DNA from: UBA2144 sp043819035
GTDB lineage: Bacteria; Patescibacteriota; Gracilibacteria; Peribacterales; Peribacteraceae
Direction of reading: 5' to 3'
Length of the DNA: 21,281 nt
Assembly: GCA_043819035.1 (NCBI GenBank)
Contig: JBDRFD010000093.1
Coordinates: 1 to 21,281 of the forward strand
Below, one piece after another: positions 7,849-16,000 of this stretch; within the stretch, counting starts at the first letter, position 1; each line of letters starts with the position of its first letter. A program made the position numbers and the translations under genes. The notes beneath the pieces were generated by a model. The model had not been told where the DNA came from, did not search any database, and saw only the letters and a list, made by a program, of their open reading frames with translations.

Positions 7849-9620
7849 TTATTTTACAGTAACCGACTTCGCCAAATTCCTCGGCATATCCGGATCCTTC
7901 CCCCTCTTTACAGCCAAGAAGTATGCCAGCGCCTGTACAGGAATAATGTTAACGAGTGCCTGAGCAGTTCCCGCATCCGGTACCTTGATCCACACATCAA
8001 ACGCTTCGCTATTCTCCGGGGATACGCCGATGATAAATCCTCCCCGTGCGTTAAGTTCGATTGCATTGCTAATTATGTCGGTTTTTACTTCATCGTTTCC
8101 AACAAGTGCGATGCACGGAGTCCCCTCTTCGATCAGTGCAATGGGTCCATGCTTAAGTTCTCCGCCTGCAAACCCTTCTGCATGCACGTAGCTGACCTCC
8201 TGAATCTTGATCGCGCTCTCCAATGCCATCGGGTAGTTCCAGCTCTTGCCGATGATAAAGAGATCCTTCTTTTCCTGGATTTTTTCCGCAATTGATTCGA
8301 TAAATTCGACATATCGGGGATTGAGCATGTCATTAATCTGAGAAGCTGTTTCCAAAAGCAGCCTCTTGCCCTCTTTTAAATTTCCAACGAGTGCATATGC
8401 GATCAGGAGCAGGACAGCCATCTGCCCGGTGAGTGCTTTGGTGGAAGCAACTGCGCGCTCAGGTCCTGCATTTATAAGGAGGGAGTAGTCCGCTTCACGG
8501 TCGATGGTGGATCCTTCCACATTAACAATCGCCAGTACTTTGGATCCCTTGGATTTTGCAACTTTCATTGCTTCAAGTACATCTGCAGTTTCTCCGCTCT
8601 GGCTTACTACAATGACCAGGCTCTCAGGTAGCAGGAAGTGATGGTAAAGCTTGAACTCACTTGCCGGTGCAAAGTTGACGTGCTTTTCTGCGATGACGGA
8701 GAAGAAGTACTCCGCAGCCATACATGCCTTCGCAGCAGTTCCGCATCCTACAAGGAATGTTCCTTTAGCATTCTTTATTGCTTCGGCGAGTGTCCGGATT
8801 TGATCTTCATCTTGATTGACTGCGCGAGCGACAGATTCCTTTTGATCCATGATCTCCTTAAGCATGAAGTGCTCATACTCCCCTTTCTGTGCATGCTCTC
8901 TGGACCACGTGATTTCAATCTCTCGCTTATTTATCTCTTCACCTGATTCGAGATCGGAGAAGATGATACCATTTCCATCAGTTACAACCATTTCTCCATC
9001 ATCGATGTACTGAACAATCTTGCTGTGTTCCATAAATGCGGGAATATCTGATGCAATGAAATATCCATCACTTCCCACACCGACTATAAGTGGAGAACCT
9101 CTTCTGGCTGCGACCAAAGTGTTTGAATCTATATTGAGTGCAAGGAATGCAAAGCGCCCTTCGAGATCCCGGCATGCACGCCGGGCGGCGGATGCGAAGT
9201 CTCCGGTTTTCTGAATGTAAATTCCAATCAGATGAGGAATGATCTCCGTATCTGTCTCGGAATTAAATGTATGCCCCTTCTTTTCCAAATCACTGCGCAG
9301 CTCCTGGTAATTTTCTATAAGCCATTATGCACAACTGCAATTGTTTCGGACGCGTTGGTATGCGGATGCGCATTGCTCTTGGTAACTCCGCCATGTGTTG
9401 CCCATCTTGTGTGGCCGATTGCAAGTGAACAGGAATCAGAGAAGTCTTCACTTTTTACAGTGCTTATTTTTCCTGTTTCCTTTTCTATAATAAGAGTATC
9501 TCCAATTTTACAGGCAATGCCCCAGGAGTCATATCCGCGGTATTCGAGGTTCTTTAATCCATCCACAACGAGGGATCCCGCGTCATTTCTCTGCCCGACA
9601 TAACCAAAGATACCGCACAT
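7849..9620 (-). CDS. glmS: Glutamine-fructose-6-phosphate aminotransferase, one-base frame disruption
   Basis: GlmS makes glucosamine-6-phosphate from fructose-6-phosphate and glutamine, the first step to UDP-GlcNAc for peptidoglycan. The N-terminal glutaminase begins MCGIFGYVG (Cys2 nucleophile, start 9620) with RGYDSWG and GHTRWATHG. The isomerase part has two SIS domains: VGCGTA, VSQSGETADV, STKALTGQ, HAEGFAGGELKHGP, and the C-terminus PRNLAKSVTVK. The frame is broken at 9317-9320: VVHNGL is followed by an in-frame TAG (9317-9315), while moving back one base gives VVHNGLIENYQELR, exactly the family sequence. With that correction the product is about 590 aa, normal length. No canonical slippery heptamer is present, so a missing base (sequencing error or real mutation) is likelier than programmed frameshifting. 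Confidence 0.92.
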
Positions 9621-9631
9621 AGAATGGACGT

Positions 9632-9659
9632 ATTCTATGGATTTTGGGGGTTTAGTCAA
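9632..9659 (-). promoter_or_regulatory. glmS promoter, near-leaderless
   Basis: On the minus strand TTGACT (9659-9654), a 16 bp spacer and TAGAAT (9637-9632) place the start near 9625, about 5 nt before ATG 9620. No Shine-Dalgarno fits. Confidence 0.6.
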
Positions 9660-9674
9660 TGATCTTATCAATAA

Positions 9675-9814
9675 GGTTTTAGGTGATAGGTTTAATAGGT
9701 TTGGGGAATAGGTAATTAGGGAAGAGGTTTTAATGTCGCAACCTATTCCCTTTTAAACCTATAACCCAAACCTAATCACCCTGCATGCCGGCAGGCAGGC
9801 TAAAACCTATAACC
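9675..9814. repeat. AGGTTT-type inverted repeat with GC palindrome, copy 3
   Basis: It begins GGTTTTAGGTGATAGG and ends CCTATAACC. A near-perfect version of the GC palindrome (9780-9799, one mismatched pair) lies in the right half, whereas in copy 2 it is in the left half, as if the element were inverted or the palindrome were an independent insertion. It lies between the divergent glmS and rpsT. Confidence 0.85.
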
Positions 9815-9830
9815 TTTGAGGTGAGAATCC

Positions 9831-9859
9831 TTGACTCACACACAAGGTTTCCGTAGCCT
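9831..9859 (+). promoter_or_regulatory. rpsT promoter, near-leaderless
   Basis: TTGACT (9831-9836), 17 bp, TAGCCT (9854-9859); start near 9866, about 5 nt before ATG 9871. The -10 is weak (TAnnnT) but spacing and position match the other promoters. Confidence 0.45.
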
Positions 9860-9870
9860 TAAATAGCTTT

Positions 9871-10134
9871 ATGCCCATCATCAAGTCCGCCATTAAACGC
9901 GCAAAGCAAAACGATGTCCGCCGAAAGCGGCTACTCCCCTATCGTACAACGATGAAGACGATGATTCGTAGGATTGTTGATCTTACAAAAGCAGGTAAAC
10001 AAGATGAGGCTGCAAAGCACTTGGCTGAGACTTTTAAGGCTATCGACACAGCTGCTAAAAAGAACATTATTCATCCTAAGAATGCGGCGAGGAAGAAGGC
10101 GAGGGTTGCGAGATTGGTCGCGAATACTCAATAG
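9871..10134 (+). CDS. rpsT: 30S ribosomal protein S20
   Basis: S20 binds 16S rRNA early in small-subunit assembly. The 87-aa protein is lysine/arginine-rich and predicted all-helical: MPIIKSAIKRAKQNDVRRKR at the N-terminus, a central helix with TKAGKQDEAAKHLAE, and the typical ending KKNIIHPKNAARKKARVARL. Length is normal for the family. It is transcribed alone: its own promoter lies upstream and a strong hairpin with T-rich tail downstream. There is no Shine-Dalgarno before the ATG. Confidence 0.97.
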   Translation: MPIIKSAIKRAKQNDVRRKRLLPYRTTMKTMIRRIVDLTKAGKQDEAAKHLAETFKAIDTAAKKNIIHPKNAARKKARVARLVANTQ

Positions 10135-10151
10135 TTCAGGAAAAATAAGAT

Positions 10152-10186
10152 AAAAAGGAAAAAGAGGATTCCTGTTTTTCCTTTTT
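10152..10186 (+). terminator. Hairpin terminator after rpsT
   Basis: A perfect 12-bp inverted repeat, AAAAAGGAAAAA (10152-10163) and TTTTTCCTTTTT (10175-10186), with an 11-nt loop and further T-runs after it. The stem is AT-rich, but the U-tract supports intrinsic termination. Confidence 0.75.
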
Positions 10187-10240
10187 ATACTATTTTTCTT
10201 TCTATTCTCCTTTTGCATTATCTGAATAAGATGAGCACAA

Positions 10241-10246
10241 TATACA
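10241..10246 (+). promoter_or_regulatory. Possible -10 box (TATACA) of ruvX
   Basis: TATACA ends 6 bases before ATG 10253, placing the transcription start on the ATG itself. The -35 (TTATCT at 10218) is weak. This spacing favours ATG 10253 over GTG 10247 as start. Confidence 0.4.
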
Positions 10247-10252
10247 GTGACT

Positions 10253-10615
10253 ATGAATATCCTAGCTCTTGATATCGGCACCCGTCATACAGGTGTAGCT
10301 TTTGCAGATGAGGAGAACGGTATCCCTCTCGCACAGGACACGATTGATCACGAGACTGCAGAAGAGCTAGCTGCGTCTGTGGAAAAAATAATAAATGAAA
10401 AACAGGTGGAGCATCTTGTTGTAGGTCTGCCCCTGCTTCTTTCCGGTGAAGAAGGAGCACAAGTACGGTTTGTACGTTCCGTTGGAGAAATACTCAAAGA
10501 AAAGGACATTGGGGTCACTTTTATTGATGAACGCTACACAACACCGGTAAGAAGCGAAAATGATGAGAATTCGGCAGCTGCATGCTCACTTTTGACCCTC
10601 TATTTGCGCAAATAA
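10253..10615 (+). CDS. ruvX: RuvX/YqgF-family nuclease (Holliday junction resolvase-like), short form
   Basis: YqgF proteins are RNase H-fold nucleases linked to pre-16S rRNA processing and Holliday junctions. The fold motifs are visible: MNILALDIGTRHTGVAFAD with the first catalytic Asp, LVVGLPLLLSGEEGAQ in the middle, FIDERYTT with the conserved Asp-Glu-Arg, and a final DENSAAACSLLTLYL with the last acidic residue. The protein (120 aa from this ATG) is shorter than the usual 135-150; the gap lies between DERYTT and DENSAA, where most members have 20 or so more residues. An in-frame GTG at 10247 is an alternative start. It stands between the rpsT terminator and the next promoter, so it is probably monocistronic. 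Confidence 0.88.
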   Translation: MNILALDIGTRHTGVAFADEENGIPLAQDTIDHETAEELAASVEKIINEKQVEHLVVGLPLLLSGEEGAQVRFVRSVGEILKEKDIGVTFIDERYTTPVRSENDENSAAACSLLTLYLRK

Positions 10616-10620
10616 AGTGA

Positions 10621-10648
10621 TTGACAAACGCAGGAATATCATTAAAAT
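10621..10648 (+). promoter_or_regulatory. Strong promoter before the sigma-like regulator
   Basis: TTGACA (10621-10626) is a perfect -35, followed after 16 bp by TAAAAT (10643-10648). The start would be near 10655, giving an unusually long leader of about 140 nt before ATG 10797. Confidence 0.65.
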
Positions 10649-10654
10649 AACTCC

Positions 10655-10796
10655 CTTTTGGTCTTTAGACAACCCCTTTTAACGAAGAGTAAACAAGCAA
10701 TATGTTATGCCTGCCGTCTACTCGAACCTGCAGTAAATCTTTCGCTTCTGTCAATATTTTGGTACAAAGAGGGTTGTTTTATTCCCCGCCCACCCC
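10655..10796 (+). other. Long 5' leader of the sigma-like gene, possibly structured
   Basis: ACAACCCCTTTT (10669-10680) can pair with AAAGAGGGTTGT (10766-10777) with two mismatches, closing a loop of 85 nt. A TTG at 10658 opens a 70-codon frame that overlaps the regulator start out of frame; I cannot support it as a gene, but its position relative to the -10 matches the near-leaderless genes. No known riboswitch was recognised. Confidence 0.3.
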
Positions 10797-11888
10797 ATGC
10801 CCGACACCGCATCTACAACTTCCTCCAAATCCGGAGCACAACTCAGTGTAAATTTACAGGAATTGCTTAGCAGTCTCTTTTTAGTTTTAACAGAAAAAGA
10901 GGCGAAAGTAATTGAGAGGAGATTCGCTCTTCAAGGTCAACCGAGGCAAACACTAGAAAAAATTGGTAAACATTTCAACGTTACGAGAGAGCGTATTCGT
11001 CAGATCGAAAGTATTGCTCTAGGAAAGCTCAGAAGAACGGTGCGGACAACGAAATTAGATGAAGTAAATCAGATAGCTAAATCCACACTCCATTCTCGCG
11101 GAGGAATCATGCGGGAGGATGAACTCATCAGCGCTGTCCTCACGCGCATTCAGGGAAGTACCGCGATGGACGGGGCAGTCCTAAGGCTGTCCTTTTCGAT
11201 TGACTCCGAAATGTCACTCGGCAACCGCAGCAACACCTTCGTGCCTTTCTGGAGATTGGAATCACTCGCGATGGACGACATCGTTAAGATCGTCAATAGC
11301 ATCGTAAAGATACTTAAGAAGCGCAAAAATTGCATGGATGCAGAAGAGATAATTTCAGCGATTCAGAAGCTCAATCTCTTCGAGGGGCGTGTGCCAAGTA
11401 CGGAGCTAATCACAAGCTGCTTAAGCATCGACGAACGCGTGAAGGAGATTGTCGAGGGGTGGGGCCTTACTGAATGGCGCTTTGTGCGACCGAGGAGTAT
11501 TCGCGATAAAGTGGAGATCATCCTCAAAAAATCCGGTGAACCGCTTCACTTCATGGAGATTGCCAATATGATTCGTGAAGCAAGTTTCGACCACAAGAAT
11601 GTCACAGTCCAAGCAGTCCACAACGAGCTTATTCGCTATCCGCAGTTTGTCCTCGTCGGGCGTGGTTTGTATGCGCTGCGTGAATGGGGCTATGAGCCGG
11701 GTACGGTTGCGGATGTGATCGAGAAGATCCTCAAGGAAAAGGGCGCGCTCAGCAAGAAGGAGATCATTGCGGAGGTTGCCAAGCAGCGCACGGTTAAAGT
11801 TGGAACGATCTCACTCAATTTACAGAAAATGCCGTATTTCAAACGTGTTGGTCGGGCGGTCTATGCGTTTGATGCGAGTAAGAAGTAA
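10797..11888 (+). CDS. Sigma-70 region 4 / HARE-HTH fusion transcription regulator
   Basis: This is a cytoplasmic DNA-binding or RNA-polymerase-associated protein of 363 aa. Residues 31-81 are a sigma-70 region 4: LTEKEAKVIERRF, then TLEKIGKHFNVTRERIRQIE, the -35-recognising helix-turn-helix. The middle (about 85-230) is helical and not recognised. Residues 236-304 (RDKVEIILKKSGEPLHFMEIANMI ... VLVGRGLYAL) and 305-360 (IEKILKEKGALSKKEIIAEV ... FKRVGRAVYAF) are two winged-helix HARE-HTH-like modules, related to the RpoE delta subunit fold. Region 2, needed for core binding and -10 melting, is absent, so it is not a complete sigma factor. A role as an RNA polymerase accessory factor or -35-binding regulator is inference. 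Confidence 0.85.
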   Translation: MPDTASTTSSKSGAQLSVNLQELLSSLFLVLTEKEAKVIERRFALQGQPRQTLEKIGKHFNVTRERIRQIESIALGKLRRTVRTTKLDEVNQIAKSTLHSRGGIMREDELISAVLTRIQGSTAMDGAVLRLSFSIDSEMSLGNRSNTFVPFWRLESLAMDDIVKIVNSIVKILKKRKNCMDAEEIISAIQKLNLFEGRVPSTELITSCLSIDERVKEIVEGWGLTEWRFVRPRSIRDKVEIILKKSGEPLHFMEIANMIREASFDHKNVTVQAVHNELIRYPQFVLVGRGLYALREWGYEPGTVADVIEKILKEKGALSKKEIIAEVAKQRTVKVGTISLNLQKMPYFKRVGRAVYAFDASKK

Positions 11889-11930
11889 CAATTAACAGTT
11901 AACAATTAACAGTTAACAATTAACAGTTAA
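11887..11930. repeat. 14-bp tandem repeat AACAATTAACAGTT, three copies
   Basis: Three head-to-tail copies of AACAATTAACAGTT begin at the stop codon of the sigma-like gene. An inverted copy (GTTAATTGTTAACTGTT) lies at 11992-12008 inside the signal-peptide codons of the next gene, so the two could pair around its start region. Confidence 0.85.
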
Positions 11931-11944
11931 AAGTGGAAGCAATT

Positions 11945-12796
11945 ATGGGATATACACGTTTCAGCGATGGGCATTTAGTCAACTGTCAAATGTTAATTGT
12001 TAACTGTTTGTTAGTTGCATGTATTAGCTCATTATTGGCTGGATGTGGTGAACCAGAACTCCCTCCTCTCCCCAAGGGTGAACAAATAGTAAGTGGGATT
12101 CTTTTTCCTGCGCAGCTTAATCTCGTGCGCAGAGGTTCTCATGTGCTTAAGCAAGATGGAATAGACATCTATTTGGTAGAAAGCACAATGGTGAACCTTC
12201 GTTCATTTGAACAGAAAACGGTCATTCTCAAGGGGGTATTGGAGCGTAACACTGACACCTCGGACTTACCTGTTTTGGTAGTTACAGAAGTGAAGTCTGA
12301 TGATAGCGAGAGTCAGACATGGTCTTACCCGACACTGGGGCTTACCTTCAAGGCACCTCTGGAGTGGAAGGCACAGACGACCGAAGATGGCGTGCAGTTC
12401 ACTGTCGAGGGGTCGCCAAAACCTGTTCTCACAATATTTTCCGAGGGTGAAGACCTACAACTTTCCACCGGATTCCCGGTATTGATCTCCGGTGAACGCG
12501 CAGTACGCCGGATTGATGAAGAGACGGGTGCGGAATCTGTTACGATTGAAAGAGAAGGAACATTTCTAACCCTACTCTTTTCTGCGAATGACCATCCTAG
12601 TTCACAAGAGCTAAAACAAGAGTGGCTATCTCTTTTGAGGAGTATTGAACTAAGTTTCAAAGGCGCTGTTAAACCACCAACCGGTACTGGAGCAACCGTT
12701 CCGTGCGGTGGGTCTGCAGGAGTGCTTTGTCCTGAAGGATACTTCTGTGATGTAACTAATTTGGAGGAGAATATAGGACAGTGTAAACCAATGTAA
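11945..12796 (+). CDS. Lipoprotein with C-terminal cysteine-rich motif
   Basis: A predicted exported lipoprotein. A hydrophobic segment ends in the lipobox LLAGC (Cys at about 12042-12044), followed by GEPELPPLPKGE. Three starts are possible: GTG 11933, ATG 11945 (chosen for its Arg before the hydrophobic core) and ATG 11990 (MLIVNCLLVACISSLLAGC, with no basic residue). Part of the signal peptide is encoded by an inverted copy of the upstream GTTAAC repeat. The body has beta-rich text (WSYPTLGLTFKAPLEWK) of no recognised family. The C-terminus is a small cysteine knot-like pattern CGGxxGxxCPxGYxC with a final GQCKP, resembling Kazal-like or EGF-like tails of secreted proteins. No promoter was found; it may be read from the sigma-like gene. 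Confidence 0.75.
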   Translation: MGYTRFSDGHLVNCQMLIVNCLLVACISSLLAGCGEPELPPLPKGEQIVSGILFPAQLNLVRRGSHVLKQDGIDIYLVESTMVNLRSFEQKTVILKGVLERNTDTSDLPVLVVTEVKSDDSESQTWSYPTLGLTFKAPLEWKAQTTEDGVQFTVEGSPKPVLTIFSEGEDLQLSTGFPVLISGERAVRRIDEETGAESVTIEREGTFLTLLFSANDHPSSQELKQEWLSLLRSIELSFKGAVKPPTGTGATVPCGGSAGVLCPEGYFCDVTNLEENIGQCKPM

Positions 12797-12895
12797 GTTT
12801 CAAGTACCAAATTCCAAATTCCAAGCAAACTTCAAATATCAAGTCCTAAATGCAAAATACAACTATATCAGCTTGATGCTTTCGATTTGGTATTT

Positions 12896-12983
12896 ACCGC
12901 TTTAAGATGCAGTTGACAGTACACTCAATCATTTAGATATATATCCCATCGCCATCCAATAAAGCGGTGTTTTCTGCTATAAT
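12896..12983 (+). promoter_or_regulatory. Promoter region of the giant surface-protein gene
   Basis: Two candidates: TTGACA (12913-12918) with an AT-rich TATATA run at 12938-12943 (19 bp spacer), and an extended -10 TGCTATAAT (12975-12983) giving a start near 12990, about 12 nt before ATG 13002. A 9-bp inverted repeat, ACCGCTTTA (12896-12904) and TAAAGCGGT (12960-12968), flanks the first promoter and could be an operator. Upstream (12797-12890) is AT-rich, with CAAATTCC words and no gene. Confidence 0.5.
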
Positions 12984-13001
12984 AATACGATTGACATCAA
13001 C

Positions 13002-16000
13002 ATGTATCCCGAAGCACACAAACCGCTCGCCGGCAGTGTCAATCATCCGTCAAAACGCATTGCGTTACGTGATGATCACACGCGACAAGATGTGAAGAGG
13101 CGGATGCTGTCTCCATCTACTGTGCGTAAGATGAAGATGGTGCGCACATGCGTTCTACGCGCGCGCAGAATGCTCACCTGGATCCTCCTGGTGAGCATTC
13201 TAGTAAATAGTACATCTGTTACATATGTTTACGCAGCTTCGGGAGACTTCTTACGGTTCGAAGCACCTCTCAATCTAAATGAAGTGTTCTTCGAGAATAT
13301 TCCAGCAACAGGAAGTGGAGCTCTAAGGGCACTTGAGATCATTGAGATACAACTGGAGGAAGAAATTGAAGTCAGCTTGGAGGAGGTCATCGTAGAAGAG
13401 ACGAACACCTCCGATGTTGGGGTGGAGTTTGATGCGATGCTTGAGTCCGGGATTGTAAAAATGACTCAAGTGACAGATGAGGTTGATGAGATCCTCGAGG
13501 AAGAAGCGATCACAACAGAACAACCGATTGGTTTTGATGCAGCGTTGGAGCCAGAGAGTTCAACGGAAACTCTTACATCCTCAGGTGCCGTCCTAGACTC
13601 GGGATCAGGTTCTCTGGGTGAAGTTGAAGTCGAAGAACCAGAGCTACCTGTTTTAACCGGTAGCACATTGGATGAACCAGACTCAGGATCTGGAACATGG
13701 ACGGGCTCGGGCAGTACGTGGGACGTCCCAGAAACTGAAAGTGCAACGGGTACAGTAGTCACTGCCACAGGTGCAGTTACCAGTACTGGTGCTCTCCTCC
13801 CACAGACTTCCACTGGAGCTTTGATAACAGAGTCAGGAGCTCTAATCTCTACAGGAAGCACACTTGTTTCTTCAGGAGCAGTAAGTGAAGTGGAAGAAGA
13901 AACCCAAAGGGGATCTGTTGTTGAAGAAGAGGGCCTGCGCCAGGTGGAGGGACTCTCTGGAGCGCTTTTGGAAGATGCAGATCATTTCTTCAGCTCAAAC
14001 ATCTATCCAACCTTTGCGATTCCAAGACACCGCGAAATCATCTCGACGCAAGAATTCATGGAGCGTCTGGAAGTAAAAGTCACTGATCCTATGGGAGAGG
14101 AAGTGGATCTGCAGGGAACAATTTCAGAAGAGCCTGATAGATATCTCTTCATGCTTTCCCCACCCGAGAACTTCCGCCCGGGACACTACCACGTGGAAGC
14201 GCGACTCAAAGCGGAGCACGGTGCGAATAGGAAAGTGCAGAGCTTCTTTAGAAAAATAAACGAATCACAGGAAGAAGAAGTGCAGGATGTTCTCCTGTAT
14301 TCAGGAGATGTCCCACTGGGACTCATCGCTTTTAATACGGATCGCCCTTCCTTCGTGCAGTGGCAGGGGGCGAATGTTTCGCTGAGTGTCTCGGATGAGA
14401 ATGGTCAACCAGTCTGTGATGCGGAAGTCGATGCTGAGGTTATTCATCCAAATGAATCTAAAACCCAAGTTTCAACAAGCGATGGTTCTATCGAAAAGAT
14501 TGAAGATTGTGGACTGCGCTCAATAGTTCCCATTCCAGATTACACATTCCAAGTGCCGTTCCCATCCCAAGGGACGTACACGATCACAGTGGATGCGAGT
14601 ACGGAATCAGGTTCTGTTAATCTCACGCAAAGGATTCCAGTAACCGAGGATCCGGAGATGCTGGATGTGCGCAGGCAGTTCGTCACACGGACATTTGCAA
14701 ACCATGAGGAAGAAATGGAGATCACGCTCATCCCCATGCACACGTTTGTGGGAAAGGTGACAGAGCGTATCCCTCCCGGGTTCGACGTCTTAGAATCCGA
14801 TCCGCCTGCGGGTGTAAGTGAAAGCAAGATCACCGGTGCGAAGACGCTCACATGGAACAAACGGTGGGAGGCAGGAATTCCGATCGTCCTCACCTACTAT
14901 GTACGCACACCATCTCAGTCTCCTATCTTCTCTCTTTTCGGGCCTCTTCGCGCAGAGGGAACCATTGAAGACAGTGAGCCGGAGCCCATTACGTTGCCGA
15001 GGTTCGTACCTGATCAGGCGGCGGGAAGCGGGATGACCGTGGAGGAGAAAGAAGAAAAAAATGAAAAAGAGGAAGAAGAAGCAAAGGAAGCATCAGCCTT
15101 CGCCCCGCTTCAGCCTTCGCCTCTGGGCTTCGGCCGACAAGAAGGCGGGGCTACGACCGACAAGAAAGAGGATGCGGGAGTCACGGGAGGTACAGGCACA
15201 ACAGTGGTCGGTTCGGGCTCACTCGCAGAGGACATACTCGAGCGAACTGAGGAAATACTTTCTCATGTAGTTATTGAAACGGGATCTGAACGAGCTCCTC
15301 TTCAGGAAGGATTAACAGGAAGTGGTGCCCTCTTCCAGGCGCCCGCTGTTCCATCAGTGAAGTCATTGATTGATGACCTGGTACCTGCGAACCTCCTGGA
15401 GACGATGCCGTCTGCGCGGTCGGTGCGGACGAGGTTGATGGAGATGGAGGCCAAAGTTAAAAGTGCAAAAAAGGAAATAGTGGAACCATCCGCTCAGGAG
15501 CGCCGCCCTGCCTCTCCGGAGTCCGCCATGGCGGACGAAGGGGGGTCCGGCGGTGCGGACGGACAAGAAAAAAACAGTGCAGTGCAGAATGACGCAGAAG
15601 AAGTTGGTGACGACATGTCAGACGATGTGGACTCTTCGCCACTCACAGGATCCGGAATTGGATTGAAGCAGGCAGTGGAGTCGTACAATGCATTCCTTGA
15701 AGCGTACTTGCCACGCGCACATGCTTTTGTACATATCACACAGAACGTTTTGGCGCGGGAGCTTAAGGACGGTCAGGCAGAAGTCATGAGTAGTGCACGC
15801 TCATTCAGCAGCCAGATCGCTTCACTCTTCCCTGCTGCATGGTTGCAGCTTATGGACGAACCGTATCGTCCTTCCACCCAGTGGGCGCAGGCGAAGCGCA
15901 ATATTGCCCGCGCATCCCAAACGTACAGTACGCGCTTACAGGATGCTCCTGGCATGATTGCTGCGGCGGTCCTTCCCCTGAAAAAGTACGGCCGTACACC

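Noticed and set aside
9311..9323. Programmed -1 frameshift signal in glmS
   Set aside because: GGCTTATAG has no X-XXY-YYZ heptamer and no clear downstream structure; indel is simpler.
10658..10870. TTG-start frame of 70 codons
   Set aside because: Overlaps the sigma-like gene out of frame and shows no family; mentioned only as a leader possibility.
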